Shown here one piece after another: positions 28,474-40,054 of a DNA stretch of 60,000 nucleotides. The notes beneath the pieces were generated by a model, which worked only from the letters and a program-made list of their open reading frames with translations, did no database searches and was not told where the DNA came from. The position numbers were made by a program, and so were the translations under genes. Origin of the DNA: Takakia lepidozioides. Taxonomy: Eukaryota > Streptophyta > Takakiopsida > Takakiales > Takakiaceae. The stretch is taken from assembly GCA_030704615.1 (NCBI GenBank), contig CM060733.1, forward strand, positions 5,830,001 to 5,890,000, read 5' to 3'. Positions within the stretch are counted from its first letter, which is position 1; each line of letters opens with the position of its first letter.

Positions 28474-31206
28474 ATTGGACATTACACCATAGACAGTACA
28501 TGTTACAATTTTTGCAGAACTTTGAGCCAAGGACAGGAACAACAACGGTGAAGGGAGTTGAATTAGTGATTACTCCCCTATACCTCCAGCAATTGTTTCG
28601 ATTGCCAGCAGGTCAGGTGCATGTGGAGGAGCACAGGACAAGACTGCAAATAGGGGACTTATTCCAAGAAGGGAGTTTCTTTAAAACTCAGGGTTATGCT
28701 TGTACCAAGGCCGCGTACCCAGGGCTAAAGGAAGTAGGCCAGGTATTGAACGTTCTGATTGCCATGAAACAGAACCAACAGTATTTGAGCAGATCCTTCA
28801 CGGAGGAAATACTCAAAAGCCCTGAAAGGACAAGAGGTAGAATGGGCGGACATAATGTACAACGCACTGGTAGAGGAGATGAAAAGATTACAAGGTACTA
28901 CCGCAAAGTCTCCTATCATAGTATCTGGCCCAATCATTGCTCAAATAATTCTTGATTCTGGCATACTTGATGCGCAAGAAAGAAAGGAGATGGGAGTGTT
29001 TGAGCCAGAAACCACTACAATGGAAGAGCAAGGCTCTTCACACAGTGAGGGTGGACTAGCAAGGCAACCCAAGACTAAGAGGCAGAGACGGGGAAAGACT
29101 ATACTGGCGGATCCACTGGCTTCACGGATTCCGCATGATAATGTTTCCCAAGCTCATGTGCAGGAAGGGGCACAGCAGCACAGGGAACTGCTATTACTGG
29201 AAGCAGAACCTTCAGAGAGGGAGGAGGAAGTTACTTCAGTAACACAACCATCACAGCCAGCTGATCGGCTTGTCACAAGGTTACAAGTTGTCCATGCAGC
29301 TCAACCAGAAATAATTGATTTGGAAAGAGAAGGGTTAGATATTCCAACTACAGAACAGATAGTGGCAGAAATTGAGAAGGGGGACCTTCTCTATGAATAT
29401 TCTGGTCTGGTCAAGGAGACAGAGATTCCAGAGGTGCAACAGTTGCCCAAGGGAAATCCTGAGGTGCATATAATACACACACCTGTGTCGGAGGTACCAC
29501 AGGCAGAAGGTCATGGCACTGTAGCACCGGTGATAGATGAAGTGGTTCAGGAAGAAAATCCGGTGGGACAATGGCCTGAGTGGTTCGTGAGACATCACAC
29601 TGTTGAGGATCAGGAGGAACAGCAGCAACCTCACCATGATGACCCTCAACAGGCAATGCTGATGAGTTCCATAGGCATGACACTTAATTTGTTGGGGACT
29701 TATGTCAAATCCCATGTTCCAACTACCCAATTGACAGCCTTGAGAGAAGAACTCGGGAAGGAGTTTGAGGCTCGACTAGCCACTGAGTGTGCAAACAAGG
29801 TCGATGAAGAGGTCACTCTCAAAATGCAGCAGGACTTGGAAAACACAGAAGCGGCTTTGCAATTGGCCAAGGAACAATTGATTGAGACAGGCCTCGCGCA
29901 AGACCAATTGCACGAAGCACATAAGCAACAGCTATACCAAATGCAGGTGCAGCATGAAAGCAAGTTGCAAGAAGTGAATACATTACATACGGAGTTGCAG
30001 ACAGTGCATGACAGGATGGCCATACAATGTGCTACATTCACAACTATGCTTGACCAATCTACAAAAGAAATAAACAGTCAAGCGGAAAAATGTACGAAGG
30101 CAGAAGAAGAGAATGTTGAGCAAATGAAACTCATTGTCGATATGAAGAATACAATCTGTCGCAATGATGATACTTTCAAGCGATACAGGCAGGTTGAAGC
30201 TGATCAAGAGAAGCACATCGTGGAGTTGCAACAAACGCTCATGGCCAATAGAACTGAAATCACGGTCACTAACAAGGCTTGGAAGGAAGCTAATAATCTA
30301 CTTGCTGCCTATGCGAATTTGGTTGAACCTCATGCGAAGCGCATGGAGGCCTTACTACAGTAGTTAGAAGTGTACAAACTAAGAGAGGAGCACACTCTCA
30401 GGGAAACCACAAGCAACTTGGTGGATAACAGCCTTATGCAGGTCTGGTTAGCACAAGGGCTAGTGGAGGGCAAAGCACCACGAAAGCTCACCCAAAGCGA
30501 GATGAATGAGCTCAGACTGCAAGTGCAGAACATTGCCACAACTACTATAGACAATGTCTATAGTAGGATAGCAGAGTTACAGGAGGATGTAGACGGACTG
30601 CAGACTCAAGTGGAGGACCTCACTTCAAACATAGACAAAAGAGTCTATATCCCTCAGGAACAGCTAATGGCTTCTTATTTACAAGCCAGAACTTTGGCTT
30701 TTCAGTCTTCACAGGAGGTGCAGGAAATGCCAATGATACAAGAGCCAGTACCACCAACACCACAACAAGTCACTGTACCAGTAGCTGAACCTGTTGTTAC
30801 TACAACCACACCGCAGCCACCACAGCCTGAGGTATGGGGCAATGCTGCTTTTAACCCACCTAAAACTCCAGCTGCAAGGGAGTACAATAGGGCTATGATT
30901 ATGCCCTTCAACCAAATTCCCCTCATGTTGGATTTGGCTTGGAAAGAATTTAGTCCTCCGCAGTCATTCGCACATTACTACCAAATCATGCGCATTTGGC
31001 TGCCAGTGGCAACTAGGACTAAAGTTCTTCCGAACAATCGACCAATTGAGGATCATCACTTTGCACAGTACTGGCACGAGGCAGGTACCATGTTGAGGGA
31101 ATTAATTGCTTTCCAGGTTGTACATGGATTCATTTATACCAAGACCAAGGAGGTAGCAAGTATCGTCATGGGATGCGGGTTATACTACGCTGCTTGTTTT
31201 ATGTAG
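28461..31206 (+). pseudogene. Long coiled-coil ORF downstream of the integrase, one frameshift and one TAG
   Basis: The frame from 28461 (TLHHRQYMLQFLQNFEPRTG, VELVITPLYLQQLFRLP) passes near 28810 into the frame that contains WADIMYNALVEEMKRLQ and runs to 30360. A TAG at 30361-30363 interrupts, and the same frame continues to 31206, about 780 codons in all. The middle is acidic and Pro/Gln-rich with a basic stretch (KTKRQRRGKT). Residues encoded by about 29750-30650 form long heptad-rich coiled coils. The C-terminal 90 residues look globular (YYQIMRIWLPVATRTKVLPN). No transmembrane segment, so not an envelope protein by sequence. Position after the integrase fits the extra ORF of Athila/Tat elements. 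Function unknown. Confidence 0.45.
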
Positions 31207-31211
31207 AGGGG

Positions 31212-31475
31212 GGTTACACAACACGTCACATCCAACACAGCCCGTCACAGTCGTCACAGCCGACACAGCCAACACAGCCCGTCACAGTCGTCACAGCCAA
31301 CACAGCCAACACAGCCCGTCACAGTTGTCACAGCCGACACAGCCAACACAGCCCGTCACAGCCGACACAGCCACACAGCCAGTCACAGCCCGACACAGCC
31401 AAACACAGTCGCACAGCCAATCACAGCCCGTCACAGTTTCACACAGCCAGTCACAGCTTGACACAGCTGTCACGA
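31212..31475. repeat. CACAGCC minisatellite, second locus
   Basis: Dense repeats built of CACAGCCCGTCACAGTCGT and ACACAGCCA units, basic period about 9-10 bases with a higher-order pattern. It begins just after the coiled-coil ORF stop. Confidence 0.85.
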
Positions 31476-32120
31476 TCATAGGGAACGGAGAGCAGGACAG
31501 GGAACGACTGTGGGGAACAACACCTTGCAAATGGAACATGTTAGTTCACGGACGACGGTTAGTGAGGGAAACGGTTAGAGCCACGGGTAGGAAGATAAAG
31601 GGAGAAGCAAGGACTGAGTAGGGGGCTTTTTGGGGAGAGGATTCTGGGAAGCACGTCAAGAGAGAGAGAGGATCGGGTGGAGAGTAAGAACGGAAGCAAA
31701 GATGGAGAGCACGGTGAAGGAGGAGAGATGATTAGTAGATGCTTGTTATATGAAAAACTGTAGTGATATTGTAGAGCAGATTAGAGACACAATGGCTTCG
31801 GCCTGATACCTGATAAATCATAATCTGATACTTATACGATACAACCACACTGTGTAGAGAGATCTGAGTGAAGTTGTGGAATGAATGGATGGGTTGATGG
31901 AATCCGATAAATTGATGAAGCAAACTGATACTTAATTATCAATGGTAAGGTAGCTAACATGAATGCCAAAAGGGAAACAAAGAGGAAACACCCCCATGAT
32001 ACACTAGCTGTAGGTCATGACTGATTGTTCTGCGCGGGCTGAGTACTTAGAGATTTCCAACTCTTCTATCTTGGAGTTTCCGCCTTGGATAGCGAAGGGA
32101 TGGGTGAGTAAAAGCCGCGC
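31476..32120. other. No gene seen
   Basis: Purine-rich sequence to about 31720, then AT-rich sequence with several CTGATAC motifs (31805-31935). It could be the LTR of the preceding element, but I find no partner copy in the window. Confidence 0.35.
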
Positions 32121-33311
32121 GACACAGTTCCAGCTTTGACAATGTCACGATGGACCTCTTTGCCCTTTACCCAGTCTCCAGGGCTGCCAGGTTTGCACAT
32201 GCATTGCAAACACGAATGAACGTGACCCGGTCAGGCTGCACCTCTTCTCAACATTTGCTCATATGTCTCCAATGCCCTCATCCCGCACACATGCTCGCCA
32301 TATCTTGCAAGATTCAGCGTGTTCCTTGAGACAACATCTTGTTCAGCCATGTTATCAAACTCTCCCTTCGCAACTTCATAGGTCTCCAAAGCCTCCATCC
32401 CACGTCCCTGCTGTGCATACCCTGCAAGCATCGCACTCCACGACACTACATCTCGGCAAAACAGGCTGAAATAGCTCGAAGAAGAAGGTGCCCTCACCAC
32501 ATTGTCCTCTACCTTGTGTCATGACCCATTGCGGATTAGACTGACCATGAACCCAAGAAGACCTCTTGTGCGTGCTGCTTGTATCTCTAGTTAGGTAATG
32601 TGGGATTGGTTCGTAAGAACCACCACAGTGCAGCTGAGCGGGCAGAGATTAAAATATGGGTTGCTAAGACCAAGCTGATTCCCCCAAGAACCTTGTGATC
32701 ATCAGGATGAATACCAAATCATGGTACAAAGGGGAGCCAAGAGCCCACATTTGCACATAATGCGCCCTTGACGCCATAAACGCTTGCAACAACAGGACAT
32801 GGGCCTCGATTTGGTCTTCGTCCTTCTCGCATCACTTGCTCGTCTCTCTCTCAAGCCTCCATCCCTCTCCCAACACTTGGACAAATTCAGGCAAAGGACA
32901 AAGTTACTCTTCCACCCTTAGATCATTTTACATCCGACGATTAGAACAATCTCTACGAGCCACACAAGCCCTAAAATACATTAAAATATTCCACGTCATG
33001 AGCCATGTGGAGCACTTATAAAAATTCCATTTTTGAATAGGGTGTGCAATGAATGCCTAGTTGTTAAGAGTCGTTCTCTAGTGCTTAAAACCACTTGTAA
33101 TTGTTGTTTAAAAAAAAAAACAATTTACGTAATTGAATTAAATCGCCACGAATATTGTGCCGACTGCGGAGTCATTGATGTAACTTCTATCCGCCATTAG
33201 AAATGTGAATTTATCCGTTACGACTGTGCAGTAGTAACAAACATCTCAAAGTTGTTCCCTCAGTGGTTTTGGACATGCAGTCGATTCGGAAAAGACACGA
33301 ATGCTTCTAGT
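32121..33311 (-). repeat. Duplicated block A with PPR fragments and shared CTAG end
   Basis: Block A is nearly identical to 39968-41154 (block B). Homology starts at acagttccagctttgac and ends at gaatgcttctag. Most differences are transitions. Beyond the right edge A enters a minisatellite and B enters an RT gene, so the right end is a real boundary. Left of the start the two differ, with B continuing into more PPR sequence. Confidence 0.85.
32231..32500 (-). pseudogene. PPR gene fragment
   Basis: The minus strand encodes DVVSWSAMLAGYAQQGRGME and DNMAEQDVVSRN, PLS-type PPR motifs like those of the gene at 1585-3970. The fragment is too short and disordered to function. Block B repeats it at 40100-40310. 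Confidence 0.75.
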
Positions 33312-33840
33312 GCTGTGAGGGCCTGTGACGGGCTGCGCCGGTGGCCTTGGGGGTTGTGATGGGCTGTGAGGGGCTGTGCCGGTGGCCTTTTGGGGCTGTG
33401 AGGGGGTGTGACAGTCTGTGCCCGTGGCCTTTGGGGCTGTGATGGGCTGTGAGGGGCTGTGACAGGCCGTGCCTGAGGCCTTTGGAGCTGTGACAGGCTG
33501 TGAGGGGCTGTGACAGGCTGTGCCCAGTGGCCTGTGGGCTGTGACCCCTGTGACCTGTGTCGGGCTGTGACAGGCTGTGCCCTGTGGCCTATGGGCTGTG
33601 AGGGGCTGTGATAGGCTGTGGCCTTTGGGGCTGTGACCCTGTGACCTTTGTAGGGCTGTGACAGGCTATGCCTGTGGCCTTTGGGGTTGTGATGGGCTGT
33701 GACAGGCTGTGACATGTGGTCTTTGGGGCTGTGACCTGTGTAGGGCTGTGATAGGCTGTGGCCTGTGAGTTGTGTGGGCCTGTGCTGGTCTGTGGTGGCC
33801 CGTGTTGACCTGTGGACGGCCTATGCTGACTCGTGGAGGC
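33312..33840. repeat. CACAGCC minisatellite, third locus, inverted
   Basis: Repeats of GGCTGTGA and GGGGCTGTGACAGGCTGTG with TGTGCC and CCTTTGGGG spacers, the reverse complement of the cores at 27430 and 31212. It joins block A directly and ends shortly before copy 2 of the methyltransferase element. Confidence 0.85.
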
Positions 33841-34044
33841 ACTGGTGGACCGCCTAAGGACTGGTATGTGGTCTTGAAGGCCGAATTTTGAAGCTCGTGG
33901 AGGGCGGTTTGAGGAGTATCTTCATGATATTCCCATGGTTGTGCAAGTGAGGGAAGAGAGGAGAGGAAGAGTGTTGGGATGAGGGCATGCTGGGGTTAGG
34001 CATTGCTTTAGCTTCTCTTCCTCATAGTTTCCACCCTCTCATTA

Positions 34045-34584
34045 GGCCAAGACCTTTCCGTAGGTGGAGGCAAGAGTCAGTCCGGGTTTGGGCTGGGGTG
34101 TCCTTGCAGGAGCAACACCGTGGAGTTGTTTTTGGTGTGGGGGAGTTGTCGTTCTAATTTCTTGTGTTTGGATCCCCTCCATACCTGCATGCTTGACTGT
34201 GCGCCATGCTAGTTTTGTGTGGGCGCTTGTTTTTATAGGTGATTGGTCCGGATTTGATCACCGGCCAGTCCTAGAGCATGCTGTCAATGGTGAGGCTGGG
34301 GTGATGACCAGCTAGACCATCATTGTTTCTCCTGTGGTGAGGTTGGAGGTGATGACCAGCCAACCATAGGAGTGCTTGCGGTGGATGCAGGTACATGTGT
34401 AGGCTATGTTAGGAACTTAGTATTCCAAACCCTAAGCCGCAACAGGTTCTCTACCCGGTTACCTTGTGGAGAGGGGGTTAGGGACATGTTCATGACCGGT
34501 TGAGTGTCAACACGGAGGTGCCACTAGTTGCTGGGGACAGTGCCGGTTCGAGCACTAGTGATACTAGTGGGTACATGAGACGAG
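34045..34584 (+). promoter_or_regulatory. Leader of copy 2 with conserved stem-loops
   Basis: Alignable to 17230-17867: shared cagtccgg, the phrase tttcttgtgtttggatcccc, the block gcatgcttgactgtgcgcca and the two hairpins at 34295-34312 and 34341-34365. Their retention in both copies is the main support for a functional leader structure. Confidence 0.6.
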
Positions 34585-35130
34585 GTGTGCGGTTTAGGCC
34601 ACCTTCACCTCCTGTGTCTTCTACGGAAGCACCTTGAGGGGCCGCCTATGGATGATTACCATGAGTTCAGGCGGGGGCATGAGGTTGAGATCGAGGAGTG
34701 GAGGATGTACTGGTCACCCGATTATGTCTCCATCACTAGGGGCACTAGAGCCACGAGGGCAGTGGCTATACCTGCCGTTGCACCGGCAGCTTCAGCAAGT
34801 AGCAGTGGGACTAGTGGTGGTACAGTAGCTACAACGTCCACCCAAGCCACTACCGCACCAGCACTAGTACCCGTGCCTGCCTTCAACCCTGTTGTGGAGT
34901 TCTTCGAAGAGTTGAGAGAGAACTACCAAGGGGTGAGGACAGAGAAGTTGCGGAGCTTGCAAGAGTTCCAACGGAAGCCGACCGAGAGCTTGAGGGAGGC
35001 TTTCACTCGCATGAGGCGCTTGATAAATGTAACCCAAGGGGTTACGGAAACTCAGGCAGTCCAATTCTGGTATGGGATATTGGACAAGGAGCTGAGGAAC
35101 TGGCCTCAGCTATTGAGCGCGCCATGGTGA
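34585..35130 (+). pseudogene. Gag of copy 2, internally deleted
   Basis: Corresponds to copy 1 Gag from GPPMDDYHEFRRGHE through FWYGILDKEL, then joins abruptly to the protease region. The deletion removes both zinc knuckles and the RGG box. The N-terminus before residue 70 is also not recognisable. Confidence 0.85.
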
Positions 35131-36165
35131 CACATGGAGTTGTCATGTTAGACAACCAGGATGACATTTTCTGTTTGAGTGGACCGGTAGGCAAGAGGTA
35201 CCGGCCATTGCGGGTCTTGTTGGACTCGGGAGCTCAGCCATTGATGCTGGGCAGAGCTGCTATTGCAGACTTGGGCCTCACGGAGGCGGATATGGAGCCT
35301 TGTCCTTTCCAGATACAGACGTCTCTGGGAGGATCGGAGCAGGCTCGGGGCATGACACGGCGTGAGTTGGCTATCAGACTACGGCCAGATCACCCTATAG
35401 ATAGCTCAGTGATGCGAGCCAAGGCCATTGTGACAGACGCGGTCTCATACGATGTCATGGTTGGTGGGGCAGTGTTGTATCCCATGGGCTTCACCCTGGA
35501 TTTTTGGGAGGAGTCAGCTTCCTATAGGCCTGCATGGCAGTCAGGGGAGGCCCAGCGTGTGCAGCTCCCTGTGACGTTCATAGGAGGAGTTGCGGTTGCC
35601 CAGCGAGGCAAGATGCCGACACTAGCAGCATTCACAGCGACAGTGAGTTGGCCTAGAGAGTTGCTTGAGGGCAACGCTCATTTAGAGGATGTGTCACCTC
35701 CGGGAGAGTAGGATGACATGTATGGTATGGCGGAGTTGCCTACCATGGTTGCTCATACTCCATTGTGGGGCACGAGCAAGGATTTGCAGCGGGATGTTGA
35801 TCGACGGGTGCAACAAGACTGGGCGGAGGCTTTTGTACCGTCAGGAGAGGAGGAGAGTGCGGGGATTGCACCAGGACCACCTCAGTTGTCTCCATTGGAC
35901 ACCACACCTATTATGTGGCAGTATCCGGATGAAGGCACTTGTTTTTTGAACTTGTTTGGCGGGATCAGCACCGGATTGGCTGCTGTGTTATAGGCAGGTG
36001 TACGAGTTTGGCGTTACCTGTATGTGGAGAGGGATAAGACTGCACAACGCGTTTCACTTTGCCATGTTGCTCAGTTGGTGCAATGGTACCCTGAGTTGTT
36101 GTCGGTGTCTGCAATTCGTGGATATCAGCAGGCCTTGCCAGCAGACATTTCGTTGGAGCGAGTTC
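35124..36165 (+). pseudogene. Protease and N-terminal methyltransferase fragment of copy 2
   Basis: The protease is intact (VLLDSGAQPLMLG). TAG codons interrupt at 35709-35711 and 35991-35993; copy 1 has CAG at both places. Motif I reads FLNLFGGISTGL, with Asp changed to Asn relative to copy 1. The sequence leaves homology near 36165, before motif IV, so the catalytic cysteine is absent. Enzymatically dead, but it proves the methyltransferase was part of the family. Confidence 0.9.
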
Positions 36166-36654
36166 TGATCCTCATAATGCAAGACTTCAGTGAGTTCCAC
36201 GGAATAGACCATCTACCCATGGAGGTTTCTTGTAGTTATTGATCCACAGGGAATCATAGATAAATCTTGTGCTTGAAATTTGGCCCTCTAGGATGAATCT
36301 GGACCACACTCTATCCCTGCTCCTTCAGCTATCCATGCCCCTGCACAAATCATGCATTCATCCTTGCCTTGCTGCTAGTAGCTGATAATGACAACCTACA
36401 TTTGTTCTAGGAAACATCCAACTCAGCTTATCACACTAGTTCCTATGCTCAATTGCGTCTGCTACTCTCTGAAATGTAGCAGACATTCACCTTTTTGCCT
36501 CGGTTGTCCCATCATTGACTTGGGGCAGAAAAGTATTCACTCCATAGCTTCTCCTCATGTCTGAATTCAGACATGAATAATTAGGGGCGATTCTGATAAC
36601 AGGGGACAACAAGGTGAAATTGAAGAAGGTGCCTTCATTAGCAGTCATTACACT
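36166..36654. other. No gene seen
   Basis: Left part of the foreign block in copy 2. No motif I recognise. Confidence 0.3.
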
Positions 36655-36852
36655 CTATCCTTCGCTCAGCCATATTGTTGAACACTCCCTGTCCACAAGG
36701 GTATTGTTCAGAATGACATCTGCCACAATTCCAGCTTTGACGATGCAACCATGGACCTCTTTGCCCTTCCCCAGCAGGCTCGCACATGCACTACAAACGC
36801 AAACAAAACTGGTTGTGGCAAACTGGGAGCAATATGTGTCAGAAGAAACCAC
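36655..36852 (-). pseudogene. PPR gene fragment
   Basis: The minus strand encodes FVCVCSACASLLGKGKEVHG followed by IVKAGIVADVILNNTLVD, an L-S PPR segment. A close relative lies at 39582-39773. Confidence 0.8.
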
Positions 36853-37731
36853 TGATACAAATCTACAGCTTACAGGCTGTCTCTATCCTCAAAATTGGCA
36901 GCACATCACCCGCTGCTATGACATATATTGCCCTAGATACACATTGCCCTAACTGCCATCCCCCAAGATGCTACCCCCACCAGACTTATCTCACTTGGGT
37001 CCTTGCAAGGCTGACTTCCAGCTTTGACTCTGTGCGTGGGGCCTATCGGACAACATACACCAGCAAGCCCTCCCCCTATCCTGCATCAACTCATCTCAAT
37101 CTTATCAACTGCACAACGTGTGATGGGAGTGAGTGCAACATGGGAAAGAGCCACAACACATGATGAGCTGTAGGGAAGAAGCAACATCGTGCAAGTAAAG
37201 CAAATGATGAAGCAGAAAGACGAGGCAACATGGGAGAAGGGAAAATGGGGTCCAAGGGCTGAGAAGGTCAACTGGTCAACAATGAGGAACTGGCTCTGGA
37301 GCACTATGTTGATGATTAAAGGGAGCAGCAAATACATGTGGGGCATCACAGCAAAGTGCATGCCAACGAGGGTCAAAATGGTGCAAGAAAGACTCCACGG
37401 ATGGTGGGCAGCCAAGGGAGATGCAGTGAGACAAGGCACTCATGGCAAGGGAGCTACCAAGACAAAACAGTTGATTAAGCTACGGAGAAAAAGGAAAGCA
37501 CAAGATCAACTACAAGGAAAAGTAGCAATTCAAGCATGGGAGCTGCTGCTAAAACATAAGGAGGAAGACATATGAGGTGAAGCATCAAGGGAACCAGTAG
37601 GAGATGAGGAAGATGGAGCACACTTTCTTGTCAAAGGTTGGCGGTCGAAGAATGCAACCTAGCAATCAGAAAGTGAGGCATCCGAGGCTGGACTGCTGCA
37701 AAGAGGTACAAAGACAGGAGCTGAGAATGAG
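36853..37731. other. No recognised gene; Lys-rich plus-strand frame
   Basis: A plus-strand frame at 37189-37575 is basic and Lys/Trp-rich (KQKDEATWEKGKWG) and could be an N-terminal part of the ORF that follows. No family recognised. Confidence 0.3.
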
Positions 37732-38559
37732 ATGTTGCCTTTCATTGAAGTTCCCCACACAAGGGCTGTTTGGCAAGCAAAACCCCAGGCAAGGATGAGA
37801 GGTGAATCTGGGATAAAACCAGCAGCTGGGAGTGAGGAAAGACACAAGGAAGGGCAGCAATACCTTGTCAAATCTGAGGGTGATGGCTGGAGAAAATTAA
37901 ACAAGGACTGGAAGTATGGGAGCAGCAATCGCATGAAGAAAAATCTGCCTGAGAGGCTGAAGAGTGAAAGGGAGGAAGACAGGCACCTTGCTTATGAAAA
38001 GTGGAAGGGCAGGGTACAAAACCTGATGCCTGAAATTGATGGGAGCTCGTGGGAGACTCTGCCAAGAAGACTCCAATCAGCTGTTGCCAACAATCGGACT
38101 AGTGAAAGATCGCCCTTGGCTGGTGCAACACCACGAAATAAGTGCAGCCCTGATAGCATGGTGAGTGGGGCACCAACAGAGCCAAAAAATGAGGGAGAAG
38201 GAGGAGACTTCCCTGCCAAGAAAGTCAATGACGGGCTTGCAGTGGCATGCAAGGAAAGGGACACCGTAAGTGTTGCCAACAGATGCAAATCAGTGCTCAT
38301 TCATTCGAAAGCACCACGGGAGATGAAGGAAAAAACACCTGCAGGGACGTTGAAGCATAAAAGAGGAGAGCACTTCACTTGGGAAGAAAGTGAAGCATTG
38401 GAGAACGAGGCTGATGACTGGCAGTCTGAAAAGGAAAGGCGGTTGTGGGAAACCCTGCCAAGACAACCATATGGAGAGAATCAAGCAGGTGGGAACTGCC
38501 CTTCATTGGGGTGGTGCAAACAAGAGCAAGACCAGAAGCTGAACCACATGAGAAGATAG
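37732..38559 (+). CDS. Unrecognised 275-codon charged ORF
   Basis: An uninterrupted frame, strongly charged and without hydrophobic core. WETLPR occurs twice (SSWETLPRRLQSA and RLWETLPRQPYGE), so it may derive from an internal duplication. No family recognised; it could be a decayed host exon carried in the PPR-fragment block or a fortuitous frame. Confidence 0.25.
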   Translation: MLPFIEVPHTRAVWQAKPQARMRGESGIKPAAGSEERHKEGQQYLVKSEGDGWRKLNKDWKYGSSNRMKKNLPERLKSEREEDRHLAYEKWKGRVQNLMPEIDGSSWETLPRRLQSAVANNRTSERSPLAGATPRNKCSPDSMVSGAPTEPKNEGEGGDFPAKKVNDGLAVACKERDTVSVANRCKSVLIHSKAPREMKEKTPAGTLKHKRGEHFTWEESEALENEADDWQSEKERRLWETLPRQPYGENQAGGNCPSLGWCKQEQDQKLNHMRR

Positions 38560-39441
38560 CGTGTCATCACAGATGGAGACCCTGGAAAATGCTCTGCCCA
38601 GGAGATGAAGAACATTAGGCAACTAGAAACGTGGGGGGCTGAATATGCTCTGCAGTCAACCTGGCTTGTTGAATGCTTGCATAAGAGATGAGGGGTTGTT
38701 GTCAGTACACGACATTGAGTTCATCAAATCCTACAACAGCCCACCATCGCTGCCCACTGCTTACAAACTGCCACAAAAACAGTTTCACAAGACTTACAGA
38801 TGATTGGTGGAAGGCAAGGCCCCTCGCCATGGGCCAGATTAATTGTATGTTGCAGCCCAGAACAACGACGGGAAGTCATCTAGGGCAACAAACCCCATCT
38901 TGGCAGCGTCTTTTGTGTGAGAGAAGTCAAACAGAACCTGCTCATCATATCGAGTGGGATGGACCAGATGTAAAGCTGCCAAGCCAACCACACTCATATT
39001 CGCACTCAAGCAACATAAGCTAGAGCCATTTTCAGATTATGAGTACCCGTGTTTTAAGAATACTCCTTCTTCAACTTGCGGTGAACGGGCAGAAAACTTC
39101 ACAATGTGCAGCAGATTAATGGACCAAGATGCGGAGCTGAATTGGGTATCCAGTTGGGCAATGCTGGTTTCAAAACCCCGTTCCATCCCTGCGTTTCGAA
39201 GATTTGGCTTGAATGGGCACACTCCGGCAGTGGAAGGCTCACGGAATAATGAGTTTGGGCTGATATGCATGCTGACATGCCATGCCGGTGCAAAGAACAA
39301 CGTTCTGAGTGGTGATTGTGATCTCAAAATCTGCCCCTGCATTCAAGCTGATTTCTCTCTCGAGCAGAGCCGCCTTGTGGATGTTCCAGCCAGTGTCCAA
39401 AAACAGCTCAAGTGCAAGACAACAACATCAGCAAGGCATGG
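38560..39441. other. No recognised gene
   Basis: A plus-strand frame at 38954-39445 (163 codons, Cys-rich near the end: CDLKICPC) lies next to PPR fragments on the other strand. I cannot assign it. Confidence 0.25.
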
Positions 39442-40054
39442 TTAGCTAAGCAAGGTCATGGTGGAGAGGCATTTGAACTCTCTGAACGTAATGTGGTCGG
39501 ACTTCACCCCCTCCCACATCAACTGCTCATAGATCTCCAAAACCTGCAATCCCCGCCCCTGTTGTGCATGTCCTGCGATCATCACTTTCCACGACACCAC
39601 ATTTTGCTCAGCCATATTGTTGAACACTCCCTATCTAGAAGGGTATTAATGTTCAAAATGACATCTACCTCAATTCCAGCTTTGACGATGCAACCATGGA
39701 CCTCTTTGCCCTTCTCCAACAGGCTCGCACATGCACTACAAACACAAACAAACGTAATGTGCTCGGGCTTCACCCCCTAGACCCACATCATTTGCTCATA
39801 GGTCTCCAAAACCCGCAATCCCTGCCCATGTTGTGCATGTCCTGCGATCATCACGTTCCACCACACCACATTTCGCTCAGCCATCTTGTTGAACACTCCT
39901 TGTCCACAAGGGAATGCTCGCACGTTTGGCATACATGTCGACGAGGTATTGTTACATCTGGTACAGTTCCAGCTTTGACGATGTCACGATGGACCTCTTT
40001 GCCCTTTACCAAGTCTCCAGGGCTGCCAAGTTTGCACATGCATTGCAAACACAA
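39442..40054 (-). pseudogene. Run of PPR fragments in broken frames
   Basis: Three minus-strand pieces show PLS PPR motifs: NNMAEQNVVSWKVMIAGHAQ, CSACASLLEKGKEVHGCIVK and KGKEVHRDIVKAG. Order and spacing follow the gene at 1585-3970, but the frame changes repeatedly and MYAKCG motifs are lost. A decayed PPR copy, apparently carried into the element. Confidence 0.85.

Noticed and set aside
28461-31206. Envelope glycoprotein
   Set aside because: No signal peptide or transmembrane helix can be seen; the protein is dominated by coiled coil.
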